Shown here: one piece after another, positions 10,202-20,220 of the stretch
Layout of the letters: each line of letters opens with the position of its first letter
Numbering within the stretch: position 1 is the stretch's first letter
Notes under the pieces: generated by a model
The model's database searches: none
Seen by the model: the letters and a program-made list of their open reading frames with translations, nothing else
What the model was told of the DNA's origin: nothing
Translations under genes and position numbers: made by a program
Origin: Maribacter sp.
Lineage (GTDB): Bacteria; Bacteroidota; Bacteroidia; Flavobacteriales; Flavobacteriaceae
Direction of reading: 5' to 3'
Assembly (NCBI RefSeq): GCF_016744255.1
Contig: NZ_JADGES010000013.1
Coordinates: 1 to 46,437, forward strand
DNA: 46,437 nucleotides

Positions 10202-10221
10202 GTCTCCGCAATTTAATATAT

Positions 10222-10620
10222 ATGGTAACAGATACTATAGCAGATTATTTAACAAGAATTAGAAATGCCAGTAGAGCTGGGCATAGAGTGGTAGAGATAC
10301 CTGCTTCTAATGTTAAGAAAGAAATAACTAAAATATTATTCGATCAAGGGTATATTTTAAGTTATAAATTCCAAGAAGATAAAGTACAAGGTTCAATTAA
10401 AATAGCCTTAAAATATAATAAGGTAACTAAAGAGCCTGTAATTAAAAAATTACAGCGTGTTAGTAAGCCAGGTTTACGTAAGTATTCTGGATCGGTGGAT
10501 TTGCCTAGAGTTCTTAATGGATTAGGTGTTGCAATTATTTCTACTTCGCATGGAGTAATGACAAGTAAGCAAGCCAAAACTGAAAATGTAGGTGGTGAAG
10601 TTTTATGCTACGTATATTAA
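10222..10620 (+). CDS. rpsH: 30S ribosomal protein S8
   Basis: Primary 16S central-domain binder; 132 residues. It begins MVTDTIADYLTRIRNASRAG and ends with ISTSHGVMTSKQAKTENVGG followed by EVLCYVY, the family C-terminus carrying the RNA-binding STS/GxxT elements. The start follows a T/A-rich leader rather than a Shine-Dalgarno sequence. Confidence 0.98.
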   Translation: MVTDTIADYLTRIRNASRAGHRVVEIPASNVKKEITKILFDQGYILSYKFQEDKVQGSIKIALKYNKVTKEPVIKKLQRVSKPGLRKYSGSVDLPRVLNGLGVAIISTSHGVMTSKQAKTENVGGEVLCYVY

Positions 10621-10637
10621 TAAAAAAGATTTAGAAA

Positions 10638-11180
10638 ATGTCTAGAATAGGTAATAATCCAGTAGCAATTCCAGAAGGCGTAACCGTAGAGGTTAAAGAT
10701 AATGTTATTGCTGTAAAAGGTAAATTGGGGGAATTAACCCAAGAGTTTTCAACTGTAGAGGTGAAAGTAGAGGATGGGCAAGTTTTTGTAACAAGACCAT
10801 CAGATTCTAAAGAAAGTAAAGCAAAACATGGTCTTTATAGATCATTAGTTTTGAATATGGTTAATGGTGTGTCTACAGGATGGACTAAAGAACTTGAGTT
10901 AGTTGGTGTTGGTTATAGAGCAAGTAATCAAGGGCAAAAATTAGAATTAGCTTTAGGTTTTTCACATAATATAGTTATTAATTTGGCTCCAGAAGTTAAG
11001 GTAGAAACTATATCTAATAAGGGAAAAAATCCAATAGTTAAATTAACCTCTTTTGATAAGCAATTGGTTGGTCAAATAGCTGCAAAAATAAGATCTTTGC
11101 GTAAGCCAGAACCTTACAAAGGAAAAGGAGTTAAGTTTGTTGGAGAAATTTTAAGAAGAAAAGCCGGTAAATCAGCTTAA
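10638..11180 (+). CDS. rplF: 50S ribosomal protein L6
   Basis: Large-subunit protein near the factor-binding site; 180 residues with two L6 repeats. It begins [20 protein letters not shown] and ends with the signature [20 protein letters not shown] followed by [10 protein letters not shown]. It lies 17 bp after rpsH and 10 bp before rplR. Confidence 0.98.
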   Translation: MSRIGNNPVAIPEGVTVEVKDNVIAVKGKLGELTQEFSTVEVKVEDGQVFVTRPSDSKESKAKHGLYRSLVLNMVNGVSTGWTKELELVGVGYRASNQGQKLELALGFSHNIVINLAPEVKVETISNKGKNPIVKLTSFDKQLVGQIAAKIRSLRKPEPYKGKGVKFVGEILRRKAGKSA

Positions 11181-11190
11181 TAAAAGTATT

Positions 11191-11544
11191 ATGAAGTTAT
11201 CAAAGACACAAAGAAAATATAGAATTCGTAGAAGAATACGAAAAGTTTCTTCTGGAACGGCTGGAAGACCTAGGCTTTCAATTTTTAGAAGTAATAATGA
11301 AATTTACGCTCAGTTGATTGATGATGTTAAAGGTGTTACCTTGGCAGCTGCATCTTCTAGAGATAAAGACGTAGACTCTAAGGGAAGTAAAACTGAAATT
11401 GCTGGTCTTGTTGGTAAGGCTATAGCAGAAAAATCTTTAAAGGCAGGTGTTGATAAAGTTGCTTTTGATAGAGGAGGAAATTTATACCATGGTAGAGTAA
11501 AATCTTTAGCGGAAGGCGCAAGAGAAGCAGGACTTAAATTCTAA
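11191..11544 (+). CDS. rplR: 50S ribosomal protein L18
   Basis: 5S rRNA-binding protein, 117 residues. Signatures: [20 protein letters not shown] near the N-terminus, [20 protein letters not shown], and the C-terminal [20 protein letters not shown]. It is 8 bp ahead of rpsE. Confidence 0.98.
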   Translation: MKLSKTQRKYRIRRRIRKVSSGTAGRPRLSIFRSNNEIYAQLIDDVKGVTLAAASSRDKDVDSKGSKTEIAGLVGKAIAEKSLKAGVDKVAFDRGGNLYHGRVKSLAEGAREAGLKF

Positions 11545-11552
11545 TTAGCATT

Positions 11553-12077
11553 ATGTTTCAGAAATATAAAAACGTAGAAACAGTTAAGCCGGGAGGTTTA
11601 GACTTAAAAGATAGATTAGTAGGTATACAAAGGGTTACTAAAGTAACTAAAGGTGGTAGAGCTTTTGGCTTTTCAGCGATAGTTGTTGTTGGTGATGAAA
11701 ACGGTGTTGTAGGACACGGTCTTGGTAAATCTAAGGAAGTTGCAACTGGAATTGCTAAGGCAATTGAAGATGCTAAAAAGAACTTAGTTCGTATACCATT
11801 GATTAAGGGGACTGTTCCTCATGAGCAAAAAGGTAAATTTGGTGGAGCTAGAGTTTATATTCAGCCAGCTTCTCATGGTACTGGTGTTATTGCAGGTGGT
11901 GCAGTTAGAGCAGTTTTAGAAGCAGTTGGGGTGCAAGACGTATTGTCAAAATCTCAAGGATCTTCTAACCCACATAATGTTGTAAAAGCAACTTTTGATG
12001 CTTTGTTACAATTAAGGGATGCTAAGACAATAGCTCAAGAAAGAGGTGTTTCTTTAGAAAAAGTTTTTAAAGGTTAG
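11553..12077 (+). CDS. rpsE: 30S ribosomal protein S5
   Basis: Protein involved in decoding fidelity and mRNA helicase activity of the ribosome; 174 residues. The double-stranded-RNA-binding-like N-terminal domain carries [20 protein letters not shown], and the C-terminal domain carries [20 protein letters not shown] and [16 protein letters not shown]. rpmD follows after 15 bp. Confidence 0.98.
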   Translation: MFQKYKNVETVKPGGLDLKDRLVGIQRVTKVTKGGRAFGFSAIVVVGDENGVVGHGLGKSKEVATGIAKAIEDAKKNLVRIPLIKGTVPHEQKGKFGGARVYIQPASHGTGVIAGGAVRAVLEAVGVQDVLSKSQGSSNPHNVVKATFDALLQLRDAKTIAQERGVSLEKVFKG

Positions 12078-12092
12078 TAATAGAAGGATATT

Positions 12093-12272
12093 ATGACAAA
12101 GATTAAAGTAAAACAATTACGTAGTGGTATTAAAAGACCACAAAACCAAAAGAGAACTTTAGAGGCCCTTGGTTTGAAGAGAATAGGACAGGTAGTTGAG
12201 CATGATGCGACTCCAAGTGTTCTAGGAATGATAAATAAAGTTAAACACTTAGTTTCTACAGAGGAAGCTTAA
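12093..12272 (+). CDS. rpmD: 50S ribosomal protein L30
   Basis: Small large-subunit protein of 59 residues, found by reading between rpsE and rplO. It starts MTKIKVKQLRSGIKRPQNQK and continues with RTLEALGLKRIGQVVEH and a C-terminus near MINKVKHLVSTEEA, matching L30 in length, helix pattern and position. The ATG follows AGGATATT, and the gap to rplO is 15 bp. Confidence 0.95.
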   Translation: MTKIKVKQLRSGIKRPQNQKRTLEALGLKRIGQVVEHDATPSVLGMINKVKHLVSTEEA

Positions 12273-12287
12273 TATACAATTAGTGTA

Positions 12288-12740
12288 ATGAATTTAAGTA
12301 ATCTAAAACCAGCTGAAGGGTCTATTAATAGAGACGGAAAGCGTATAGGTAGAGGTCAAGGGTCAGGTAAAGGTGGTACTGCAGCTAGAGGACATAAAGG
12401 TGCAAAATCTAGATCTGGTTATTCTAAGAAAATAGGTTTTGAAGGTGGTCAAATGCCATTACAAAGACGTGTTCCTAAATTTGGTTTTACCAACATTAAC
12501 CGTAAAGAGTATCAAGGAATTAATCTTTCTACACTGCAAGAATTAGTAGAGAAGAAAGTTATTAAAGATGAGGTTACTTTTGATTCTTTAATTGAAAACG
12601 GTCTAGTAGGTAAAAATGATTTAGTAAAGATATTAGGAGGTGGTGAATTAAAAGCTTCCCTTAAAATATCAGTTCATAAATTTACGGCAACAGCAAAAGC
12701 AGCTATTGAAGCAGCTGGTGGTGAAGCTATAAGTTTATAA
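12288..12740 (+). CDS. rplO: 50S ribosomal protein L15
   Basis: Late-assembly large-subunit protein, 150 residues. The glycine- and arginine-rich N-terminal half carries GKRIGRGQGSGKGGTAARGH and GFEGGQMPLQRRVPKFGFTN; the compact C-terminal domain contains VKILGGGELKASLKISVHKF. It directly precedes secY (16 bp), the usual arrangement. Confidence 0.98.
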   Translation: MNLSNLKPAEGSINRDGKRIGRGQGSGKGGTAARGHKGAKSRSGYSKKIGFEGGQMPLQRRVPKFGFTNINRKEYQGINLSTLQELVEKKVIKDEVTFDSLIENGLVGKNDLVKILGGGELKASLKISVHKFTATAKAAIEAAGGEAISL

Positions 12741-12756
12741 GAATAGAAGAGACACT

Positions 12757-14100
12757 ATGAAGAATTTTTTCGAAACATTATCCAATATTTGGAAGATAGA
12801 AGAGCTAAGGAATAGAATACTTATTACCTTAGGTCTTTTGTTGGTTTATCGTTTTGGTTGCCAAATAACTATTCCTGGAATTGATACAAATCAATTAGGG
12901 CAGTTGGCTTCTAGTACGGATCAAGGTATATTTAGTTTGCTTAATGCCTTTACTGGTGGTGCCTTTGCAAAGGCTTCCATTTTTGCACTAGGAATTATGC
13001 CTTATATATCAGCTTCCATTGTGGTACAGTTAATGGGTATTGCTATTCCTTATCTTCAGAAACTCCAAAAAGAAGGAGAGAGTGGAAGGAAAACAATTAA
13101 TCAGATTACGAGATGGTTGACTATAGGTATATGTATTGTGCAGGCTCCAGCATATTTATATGGATTGGGTGCTTTTGGAGTGCAGGATAGTGCTTTTGTT
13201 TTAGGGAAAGGACTAGATTTTATGGTTCCTGCGGTAATAATACTTGTAACAGGCTGTGTTTTTGCAATGTGGTTGGGAGAAAAAATTACAGATAAGGGAA
13301 TTGGGAATGGTATTTCTCTGTTGATTATGATTGGTATTATTGCAACAATGCCACAATCATTTGTTCAGGAATTTGTGTCAAGAACTACGAATAACAATGG
13401 TGGGCTTATGTTTATCCTTGTAGAAGTTATAGTGTGGTTCTTAGTAATATTAGCTTGTATTTTATTGGTAATGGCTACTCGTCAAATACCAGTACAATAT
13501 GCTAGAAGAACTGCTTCTGGTGGTTATGAAAAGAATGTTGCAGGTTCTAGACAGTATATTCCATTAAAGCTTAATGCTTCTGGTGTAATGCCAATTATAT
13601 TTGCACAAGCAATTATGTTTGTACCGGGATTGATTGGGCAGGCTTTTGATGATACAGCAGCAGGGCAATGGATGCAAGTACAGTTTGCAGATATATTTGG
13701 ATGGGCTTATAACTTGTTATTTGCTTTCTTAATAATAATCTTCACTTATTTCTATACGGCCATTACTGTTCCAACAAATAAAATGGCAGATGATTTAAAA
13801 AGAAGTGGTGGATTTATACCTGGAACACGTCCTGGAAAAGAAACCGGAGATTTTTTAGATAAAATCATGTCATTAATTACGTTACCTGGATCTATATTTT
13901 TAGCTTTGCTGGCTGTATTACCGGCAATTGTTGTAAAACTTATGGATGTACAGGCAGGTTGGGCAATGTTTTATGGAGGGACATCACTATTAATTATGGT
14001 TGGTGTGGCTATAGATACGGTTCAACAAGTAAATTCATATTTATTAAACAGACATTACGACGGTTTAATGAAATCTGGTAAAAACAGAAAAGTAGCATAA
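12757..14100 (+). CDS. secY: Protein translocase subunit SecY
   Basis: Channel-forming core of the Sec translocon in the inner membrane; 447 residues with about ten hydrophobic segments. Family signatures include GIMPYISASIVVQLMGIAIP (TM2 region), IGNGISLLIMIGI, and the cytoplasmic loop QIPVQYARR and GGFIPGTRPGKET, which contact SecA and the ribosome. The C-terminus is NRHYDGLMKSGKNRKVA. It lies within the spc-type block, 3 bp before infA. Confidence 0.98.
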   Translation: MKNFFETLSNIWKIEELRNRILITLGLLLVYRFGCQITIPGIDTNQLGQLASSTDQGIFSLLNAFTGGAFAKASIFALGIMPYISASIVVQLMGIAIPYLQKLQKEGESGRKTINQITRWLTIGICIVQAPAYLYGLGAFGVQDSAFVLGKGLDFMVPAVIILVTGCVFAMWLGEKITDKGIGNGISLLIMIGIIATMPQSFVQEFVSRTTNNNGGLMFILVEVIVWFLVILACILLVMATRQIPVQYARRTASGGYEKNVAGSRQYIPLKLNASGVMPIIFAQAIMFVPGLIGQAFDDTAAGQWMQVQFADIFGWAYNLLFAFLIIIFTYFYTAITVPTNKMADDLKRSGGFIPGTRPGKETGDFLDKIMSLITLPGSIFLALLAVLPAIVVKLMDVQAGWAMFYGGTSLLIMVGVAIDTVQQVNSYLLNRHYDGLMKSGKNRKVA

Positions 14101-14103
14101 TTT

Positions 14104-14319
14104 ATGGCTAAACAAGCAGCAATAGAACAAGATGGCTCTATAATCGAAGCATTATCCAATGCGATGTTTAGAGTAGAGTTGGAGAACGGACATGTAGTAA
14201 CGGCTCATATTTCTGGTAAAATGCGTATGCATTATATAAAATTGCTTCCAGGCGATAAAGTTAAATTAGAAATGAGTCCTTATGATTTAAGTAAGGCTAG
14301 AATCACTTATAGATATTAA
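14104..14319 (+). CDS. infA: Translation initiation factor IF-1
   Basis: OB-fold factor that occupies the ribosomal A-site during initiation; 71 residues, the standard size. Conserved stretches are [20 protein letters not shown] and [20 protein letters not shown], ending [12 protein letters not shown]. It is followed after 9 bp by rpmJ. Confidence 0.98.
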   Translation: MAKQAAIEQDGSIIEALSNAMFRVELENGHVVTAHISGKMRMHYIKLLPGDKVKLEMSPYDLSKARITYRY

Positions 14320-14328
14320 GATAGAAAG

Positions 14329-14445
14329 ATGAAAGTTAGAGCATCAATAAAAAAGAGAAGTGCCGAGTGCAAAATTGTGCGAAGAAAAGGCAGGTTGTAT
14401 GTAATCAACAAAAAGAATCCTAGATTTAAACAAAGACAAGGATAG
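14329..14445 (+). CDS. rpmJ: 50S ribosomal protein L36, zinc-free form
   Basis: A 38-residue protein, short enough to be missed by automatic ORF calling. It starts [20 protein letters not shown] and ends [12 protein letters not shown]. Of the C-x2-C...C...H zinc ligands in the C-plus form only one cysteine remains (residue 14); the others are serine, asparagine and phenylalanine. This is therefore a C-minus L36, as known for other Bacteroidetes. It lies between infA and rpsM, the standard position. Confidence 0.95.
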   Translation: MKVRASIKKRSAECKIVRRKGRLYVINKKNPRFKQRQG

Positions 14446-14447
14446 TT

Positions 14448-14822
14448 ATGGCAAGAATTGCAGGTATAGACATACCAAAACAAAAAAGAGGCGTAATTGC
14501 CTTAACTTACATTTTTGGAATTGGTAACAGTAGAGCTAAAGAGATTTTACAAATAGCTCAGGTAAGTGAGGATACAAAAGTATCTGACTGGAATGATGAT
14601 GAAATTGGTCGTATTAGAGAGGCGGTTTCTTCTTTTACTATAGAAGGAGAATTGCGTTCTGAAACTCAGTTGAACATCAAACGTCTAATGGATATTGGAT
14701 GTTATAGAGGAATACGTCATAGATCAGGGTTGCCTTTAAGAGGTCAAAGGACTAAGAATAACTCTAGAACTAGAAAAGGAAAGAGAAAAACAGTTGCGAA
14801 CAAGAAAAAAGCAACTAAATAA
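14448..14822 (+). CDS. rpsM: 30S ribosomal protein S13
   Basis: Head protein contacting P-site tRNA and bridging to L5; 124 residues. It begins [20 protein letters not shown], includes [14 protein letters not shown] (helix-two-turn-helix region), and ends with the basic tail around [20 protein letters not shown]. First gene of the alpha-type block, two bases after rpmJ. Confidence 0.98.
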   Translation: MARIAGIDIPKQKRGVIALTYIFGIGNSRAKEILQIAQVSEDTKVSDWNDDEIGRIREAVSSFTIEGELRSETQLNIKRLMDIGCYRGIRHRSGLPLRGQRTKNNSRTRKGKRKTVANKKKATK

Positions 14823-14834
14823 TAATTAGGTATT

Positions 14835-15227
14835 ATGGCAAAAGCAAATGCTAAATCTACTAAGAAACGTAAAGTTATAGTAGAGTCTGTGGGTGAAGCT
14901 CACGTTACTGCTTCTTTTAACAATATCATTATTTCGTTGACAAATAAAAAGGGAGATGTAATCTCTTGGTCGTCTGCGGGTAAACTTGGTTTTAGAGGTT
15001 CAAAAAAGAATACTCCTTATGCTGCTCAAGTAGCTGCTGAAGATTGTTCTAAAGTTGCTCATGAAGCAGGTCTTAGAAAGGTAAAAGTTTACGTTAAAGG
15101 ACCAGGAAATGGTAGAGAATCTGCTATTCGTTCTATTCATAATGCAGGTATAGAAGTAACAGAAATAATTGATGTTACTCCAATGCCACATAATGGTTGT
15201 AGACCTCCTAAGAGAAGAAGAGTTTAA
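14835..15227 (+). CDS. rpsK: 30S ribosomal protein S11
   Basis: Platform protein of the 30S subunit; 130 residues. Core segments are [40 protein letters not shown] and the C-terminal signature [18 protein letters not shown]. An 86-bp gap with a nested hairpin separates it from rpsD. Confidence 0.98.
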   Translation: MAKANAKSTKKRKVIVESVGEAHVTASFNNIIISLTNKKGDVISWSSAGKLGFRGSKKNTPYAAQVAAEDCSKVAHEAGLRKVKVYVKGPGNGRESAIRSIHNAGIEVTEIIDVTPMPHNGCRPPKRRRV

Positions 15228-15250
15228 TTAAATTAATATTTCATAGAAAC

Positions 15251-15296
15251 GTGTAGTTACGATTATCGAAGGATAAGCCTTAATTCATAATCACAC
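15251..15296 (+). promoter_or_regulatory. Nested hairpin in the rpsD leader
   Basis: GATTAT at 15261-15266 pairs with ATAATC at 15287-15292, enclosing a second stem AAGG (15269-15272) with CCTT (15278-15281). A further GTG/CAC pairing may extend the base at 15251-15296. It ends about 18 bases before the rpsD start. S4 autoregulates through leader structures in other bacteria, so this is a candidate S4-responsive element; that role is inferred, not shown. Confidence 0.45.
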
Positions 15297-15313
15297 TTTC
15301 AAATTTTAAGAAG

Positions 15314-15919
15314 ATGGCAAGATATACAGGACCAAAAAGTAAAATCGCTCGTAAGTTCGGAGAAGCGATTTTTGGAGACGATAAGTCTTTTGAAAAGAAA
15401 AATTACCCTCCAGGGCAACACGGAAATAACCGTCGTCGTGGAAAAAAATCAGAGTACGCTGTTCAGTTAATGGAGAAGCAAAAAGCTAAATATACTTACG
15501 GTATATTAGAGCGTCAGTTTAGAGGTATATTTGCTAAGGCAAATAGTAGTAAAGGAGTTACCGGTGAAGTATTACTTCAATTATGTGAAGCTAGGTTAGA
15601 TAACGTAGTTTTTAGAATGGGTATCTCTAACTCTAGAAGAGGAGCTAGACAGTTAGTATCGCACAGACATATCACAGTAAATGGAGAGTTGGTAAATATA
15701 CCTTCTTATTCATTAAAGCCTGGTGATGTTGTTGGTGTTAGAGAAAAATCTAAATCTTTACAAACTATTCAAGATGCATTGTCTTCAAGTAACAATGTTT
15801 ATGAATGGATGACTTGGAATACTGAAACTAAGCTAGGAACTTTTGTTTCTGTGCCAGAAAGAATGCAGATTCCAGAGAATATCAAAGAACAATTAATAGT
15901 CGAGTTATACTCTAAATAA
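15314..15919 (+). CDS. rpsD: 30S ribosomal protein S4
   Basis: Primary 16S rRNA binder that nucleates 5'-domain assembly; 201 residues. It starts [20 protein letters not shown], has the S4 RNA-binding core with [20 protein letters not shown] and [17 protein letters not shown], and ends [12 protein letters not shown]. Only the N-terminal region lacks a full zinc-type cysteine cluster, as in other C-minus S4 proteins. It stands between rpsK and rpoA, as usual. Confidence 0.98.
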   Translation: MARYTGPKSKIARKFGEAIFGDDKSFEKKNYPPGQHGNNRRRGKKSEYAVQLMEKQKAKYTYGILERQFRGIFAKANSSKGVTGEVLLQLCEARLDNVVFRMGISNSRRGARQLVSHRHITVNGELVNIPSYSLKPGDVVGVREKSKSLQTIQDALSSSNNVYEWMTWNTETKLGTFVSVPERMQIPENIKEQLIVELYSK

Positions 15920-15935
15920 ACAACACCAATCCAAT

Positions 15936-16928
15936 ATGGCATTATTTAATTTTCAGAAACCCGATAAAGTAATAATGATCGATTCCTCTGATTTTGAAGG
16001 CAAATTTGAATTTCGCCCTTTAGAACCAGGTTATGGATTAACGGTTGGGAATGCATTAAGAAGGGTATTACTTTCGTCATTAGAAGGTTATGCAATTACT
16101 TCTGTTAGAATTGATAAAGTAGAGCATGAGTTTTCTGTTATTCCGGGTGTTGTTGAAGACGTTACCGAAATAATATTAAATTTAAAACAAGTACGTTTTA
16201 AAAAGCAAATAGAAGATTCTGAAGCCGAAGTTGTTTCAATTTCTATTAGTGGAAAAGATCAATTGACTGCAGGTGATTTTCAGAAGTTTATTTCTGGTTA
16301 CCAAGTGTTAAATCCTGATTTAGTAATTTGTAATTTAGATGCTAAAGTTAGTATCAATATGGAAATTACAATTGATAAGGGTAGAGGATATGTTCCAGCG
16401 GAAGAAAATAAGAAATCTGGGGTTGCTTTAGGTACTATTGCAATAGATTCTATTTTTACACCTATAAAGAACGTTAAGTATAGCATTGAGAACTTTAGAG
16501 TTGAACAAAAAACAGATTACGAGAAATTAGTTTTCGAAATTGTTACTGATGGATCAATTCACCCTAAAGATGCTTTAACAGAAGGAGCTAAAGTATTAAT
16601 ACATCACTTTATGTTATTTTCTGACGAAAGAATCACTCTTGAGGCAGATGAGATTGCTCAAACAGAAACTTATGATGAAGAGTCATTACACATGCGTCAG
16701 TTGTTGAAAACTAAGCTTGTGGATATGGATCTTTCTGTCAGAGCATTAAATTGTTTAAAAGCTGCGGAAGTAGATACATTAGGAGATTTAGTTTCTTTTA
16801 ATAAAAACGATTTAATGAAGTTTAGAAACTTTGGTAAAAAGTCTTTAACTGAGTTAGAAGAGCTTGTAATCAATAAAGGATTAAGTTTCGGAATGGACTT
16901 ATCCAAGTATAAATTAGATAAAGATTAA
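15936..16928 (+). CDS. rpoA: RNA polymerase alpha subunit
   Basis: Assembly platform for beta and beta' and the target of activators; 330 residues. The N-terminal domain carries [20 protein letters not shown], the dimerisation signature. The C-terminal domain (from about residue 255) is complete, with [20 protein letters not shown] and [16 protein letters not shown], so UP-element and activator contacts should be possible. It follows rpsD by 16 bp; a 55-bp gap with two small hairpins precedes rplQ. Confidence 0.98.
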   Translation: MALFNFQKPDKVIMIDSSDFEGKFEFRPLEPGYGLTVGNALRRVLLSSLEGYAITSVRIDKVEHEFSVIPGVVEDVTEIILNLKQVRFKKQIEDSEAEVVSISISGKDQLTAGDFQKFISGYQVLNPDLVICNLDAKVSINMEITIDKGRGYVPAEENKKSGVALGTIAIDSIFTPIKNVKYSIENFRVEQKTDYEKLVFEIVTDGSIHPKDALTEGAKVLIHHFMLFSDERITLEADEIAQTETYDEESLHMRQLLKTKLVDMDLSVRALNCLKAAEVDTLGDLVSFNKNDLMKFRNFGKKSLTELEELVINKGLSFGMDLSKYKLDKD

Positions 16929-16934
16929 TTTTAC

Positions 16935-16958
16935 TTCTGTTAGAAGAGAAAATCTCTG
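16935..16958 (+). promoter_or_regulatory. Two small hairpins in the rpoA-rplQ gap
   Basis: CTTCT-gtt-AGAAG (16935-16947) and AGAGA-aaa-TCTCT (16946-16958) are both perfect 5-bp stems that share two bases, so they may be alternatives to each other. They could act as an mRNA processing or stability element between rpoA and rplQ. They are short, so a chance origin cannot be excluded. Confidence 0.25.
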
Positions 16959-16983
16959 ATAAGGAAGAAAATAGAATAAAATA

Positions 16984-17481
16984 ATGAGACACGGTAAAAA
17001 AGTTAATCATTTAGGAAGAAAAGCTGCTCACAGAAAAGCAATGTTAGCTAATATGGCTTGTTCCTTAATTGAACATAAAAGAATCAATACAACAGTTGCT
17101 AAAGCAAAAGCTTTAAAGCAGTTTGTAGAACCTTTAATAACAAAGTCTAAAGCAGAGAATAATAAGACTGTACATAAAGGAACGCATAACAGACGTATTG
17201 TTTTTAAGAATTTAAGAGACAAGTTTGCTGTTACAACTTTATTTAGTGAAGTAGCAGAAAAAGTTGCAGATAGACCAGGTGGTTATACTAGAATTATTAA
17301 ACTAGGTAATCGTCTTGGAGATAACGCGGATATGGCAATGATAGAGTTAGTTGATTTTAACGAGCTTTATAATGCAGGTAAGCCAGCTAAAAAGAAATCT
17401 ACTCGTAGAGGTAGAACTAAAAAGGAGGATACTCCTCCAGTAGCTGTTGCAGAAACTAAAACAGACGATTCAGAAGAATAG
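16984..17481 (+). CDS. rplQ: 50S ribosomal protein L17
   Basis: Large-subunit protein at the tunnel exit side; 165 residues. The core starts [20 protein letters not shown] and includes [20 protein letters not shown]. The last roughly 40 residues form a charged, low-complexity tail (basic [13 protein letters not shown], then acidic DDSEE) absent from the 127-residue E. coli protein but common in Bacteroidetes. It is the last gene of the cluster and is followed by a strong terminator. Confidence 0.98.
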   Translation: MRHGKKVNHLGRKAAHRKAMLANMACSLIEHKRINTTVAKAKALKQFVEPLITKSKAENNKTVHKGTHNRRIVFKNLRDKFAVTTLFSEVAEKVADRPGGYTRIIKLGNRLGDNADMAMIELVDFNELYNAGKPAKKKSTRRGRTKKEDTPPVAVAETKTDDSEE

Positions 17482-17502
17482 TATGTTTATAGAAATATTT
17501 AA

Positions 17503-17543
17503 TAAAAAAAGGATAAGCTAGTAATAGCTTATCCTTTTTTTTT
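17503..17543 (+). terminator. Intrinsic terminator of the ribosomal cluster
   Basis: GGATAAGCTA (17511-17520) and TAGCTTATCC (17525-17534) form a perfect 10-bp stem with a GTAA loop, flanked by an A-run and followed by nine T residues. It lies about 20 bases after the rplQ stop and separates the translation cluster from carA. Confidence 0.9.
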
Positions 17544-17575
17544 ATGTTTATAAATAAAAATATATAATTAAGTCA

Positions 17576-18679
17576 ATGAAATATCAGGCAAAGAAAAAGG
17601 CAATAATACTATTAGCTGATGGGACAATTTTTCATGGAAAATCTGTAGGAAATAAAGAAGGAACTTCTTTTGGAGAAGTTTGTTTTAATACAGGTATGAC
17701 TGGTTACCAAGAAATTTTTACAGACCCTTCTTATTTTGGACAGTTAATGGTAACTACAAATGCTCATATTGGTAATTACGGAACTAATGTAGAAGAAGTT
17801 GAGTCAGATTCTATAAAAATATCGGGTCTTATTTGTAAAAATTTTAGCTACGAATATTCTCGTGATTTAGCAGATAAAAGTTTAGAGGATTTTTTGAACG
17901 ATAGTAATTTGTTTGCTATTTCAGATGTAGACACAAGAGCTTTGGTTAGTTATATAAGAGATAACGGAGCAATGAACGCTGTAATTACTACGGATGTTGA
18001 TAACTTAGATGTTGTAAAACAGAAACTGTCAGAAGTTCCTAGTATGGAGGGGTTAGAGTTGGCCTCTAAGGTTTCTACAAAAGAAGCTTATTTCTATGGA
18101 GATGAAAATGCAAAATATAAAATTTCAGCATTAGATATAGGTATTAAAAAAAATATTCTTAGAAATTTAGCAAAAAGAGACGCATATATTAAGGTATACC
18201 CTTATAATACTAGTTATGTTGATATGGCAGCCTGGAATCCCGATGGTTATTTTATATCTAATGGTCCTGGAGATCCAGAACCACTTGTAGATGCTATTGA
18301 AACCGCAAAAGGTCTAATTCAAAGTAACAAACCACTTTTTGGTATCTGCCTAGGGCATCAAGTAATAGCTCTTGCTAATGGGGTTTCTACTTATAAAATG
18401 CATAATGGACATAGGGGGATAAATCATCCTGTATTAAATCTGATAACAGGTAAAGGAGAGATTACTTCTCAAAATCATGGTTTTGCTATTAATAGAGAAG
18501 AGACAGAAGCAAATACAGATTTAGAAATTACCCACGAGCATTTAAATGACCAAACTGTTGCTGGAATTCGGATGAAAAATAAGCAGGTTTTTTCAGTGCA
18601 GTATCATCCAGAAGCTAGTCCGGGACCACATGATTCGGATTACCTTTTTGATGAATTTTTTGAAATGATTCAGAAATAA
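17576..18679 (+). CDS. carA: Carbamoyl-phosphate synthase small subunit
   Basis: Glutamine amidotransferase subunit that hydrolyses glutamine and passes ammonia to CarB, feeding arginine and pyrimidine synthesis. It has 367 residues: an N-terminal CPSase small-chain domain (FNTGMTGYQEIFTDPSYFGQ) and a C-terminal class I GATase with the nucleophile in FGICLGHQV and the H344/E346 pair in QYHPEASPGPHDS. No carB follows, so the large subunit is encoded elsewhere. The start gives MKYQAKKKAIILLADGTIFH. Confidence 0.97.
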   Translation: MKYQAKKKAIILLADGTIFHGKSVGNKEGTSFGEVCFNTGMTGYQEIFTDPSYFGQLMVTTNAHIGNYGTNVEEVESDSIKISGLICKNFSYEYSRDLADKSLEDFLNDSNLFAISDVDTRALVSYIRDNGAMNAVITTDVDNLDVVKQKLSEVPSMEGLELASKVSTKEAYFYGDENAKYKISALDIGIKKNILRNLAKRDAYIKVYPYNTSYVDMAAWNPDGYFISNGPGDPEPLVDAIETAKGLIQSNKPLFGICLGHQVIALANGVSTYKMHNGHRGINHPVLNLITGKGEITSQNHGFAINREETEANTDLEITHEHLNDQTVAGIRMKNKQVFSVQYHPEASPGPHDSDYLFDEFFEMIQK

Positions 18680-18762
18680 CAAATAGTCGATTTTTAGTTT
18701 AAATAATCGTTATTTTAGAGCTAATATCTCCTCTGAAATAAGGGTAAAAAAATAGGGTTTTG

Positions 18763-18770
18763 TATCTTTG
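18763..18770 (+). promoter_or_regulatory. TAnnTTTG element upstream of eno
   Basis: TATCTTTG matches the Bacteroidetes -7 consensus and stands 36 bases before the eno start. No convincing TTTG -33 element is seen at the right distance, so the promoter is assigned on one element and on its position after carA. Confidence 0.5.
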
Positions 18771-18803
18771 TGAAATAGATTTTAAAACAATAAAAAACAA
18801 TAA

Positions 18804-20099
<1,296 letters not shown>

Positions 20100-20114
20100 T
20101 TGTAGATAAAACAT

Positions 20115-20155
20115 TAAAAAAAAGCCTTTCTAAATAATAGAGAGGCTTTTTTTTT
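20115..20155 (+). terminator. Intrinsic terminator of eno
   Basis: AAGCCTTTCTA and TAGAGAGGCTT pair around AATAA with one G-T wobble, preceded by an A-run and followed by nine T residues. It starts about 15 bases after the eno stop. Confidence 0.85.
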
Positions 20156-20220
20156 GGATAACCCCTAAGATTACCTACCTTTTTATAATAACTGTTTAAT
20201 TAAACCTACGTATTACATTT

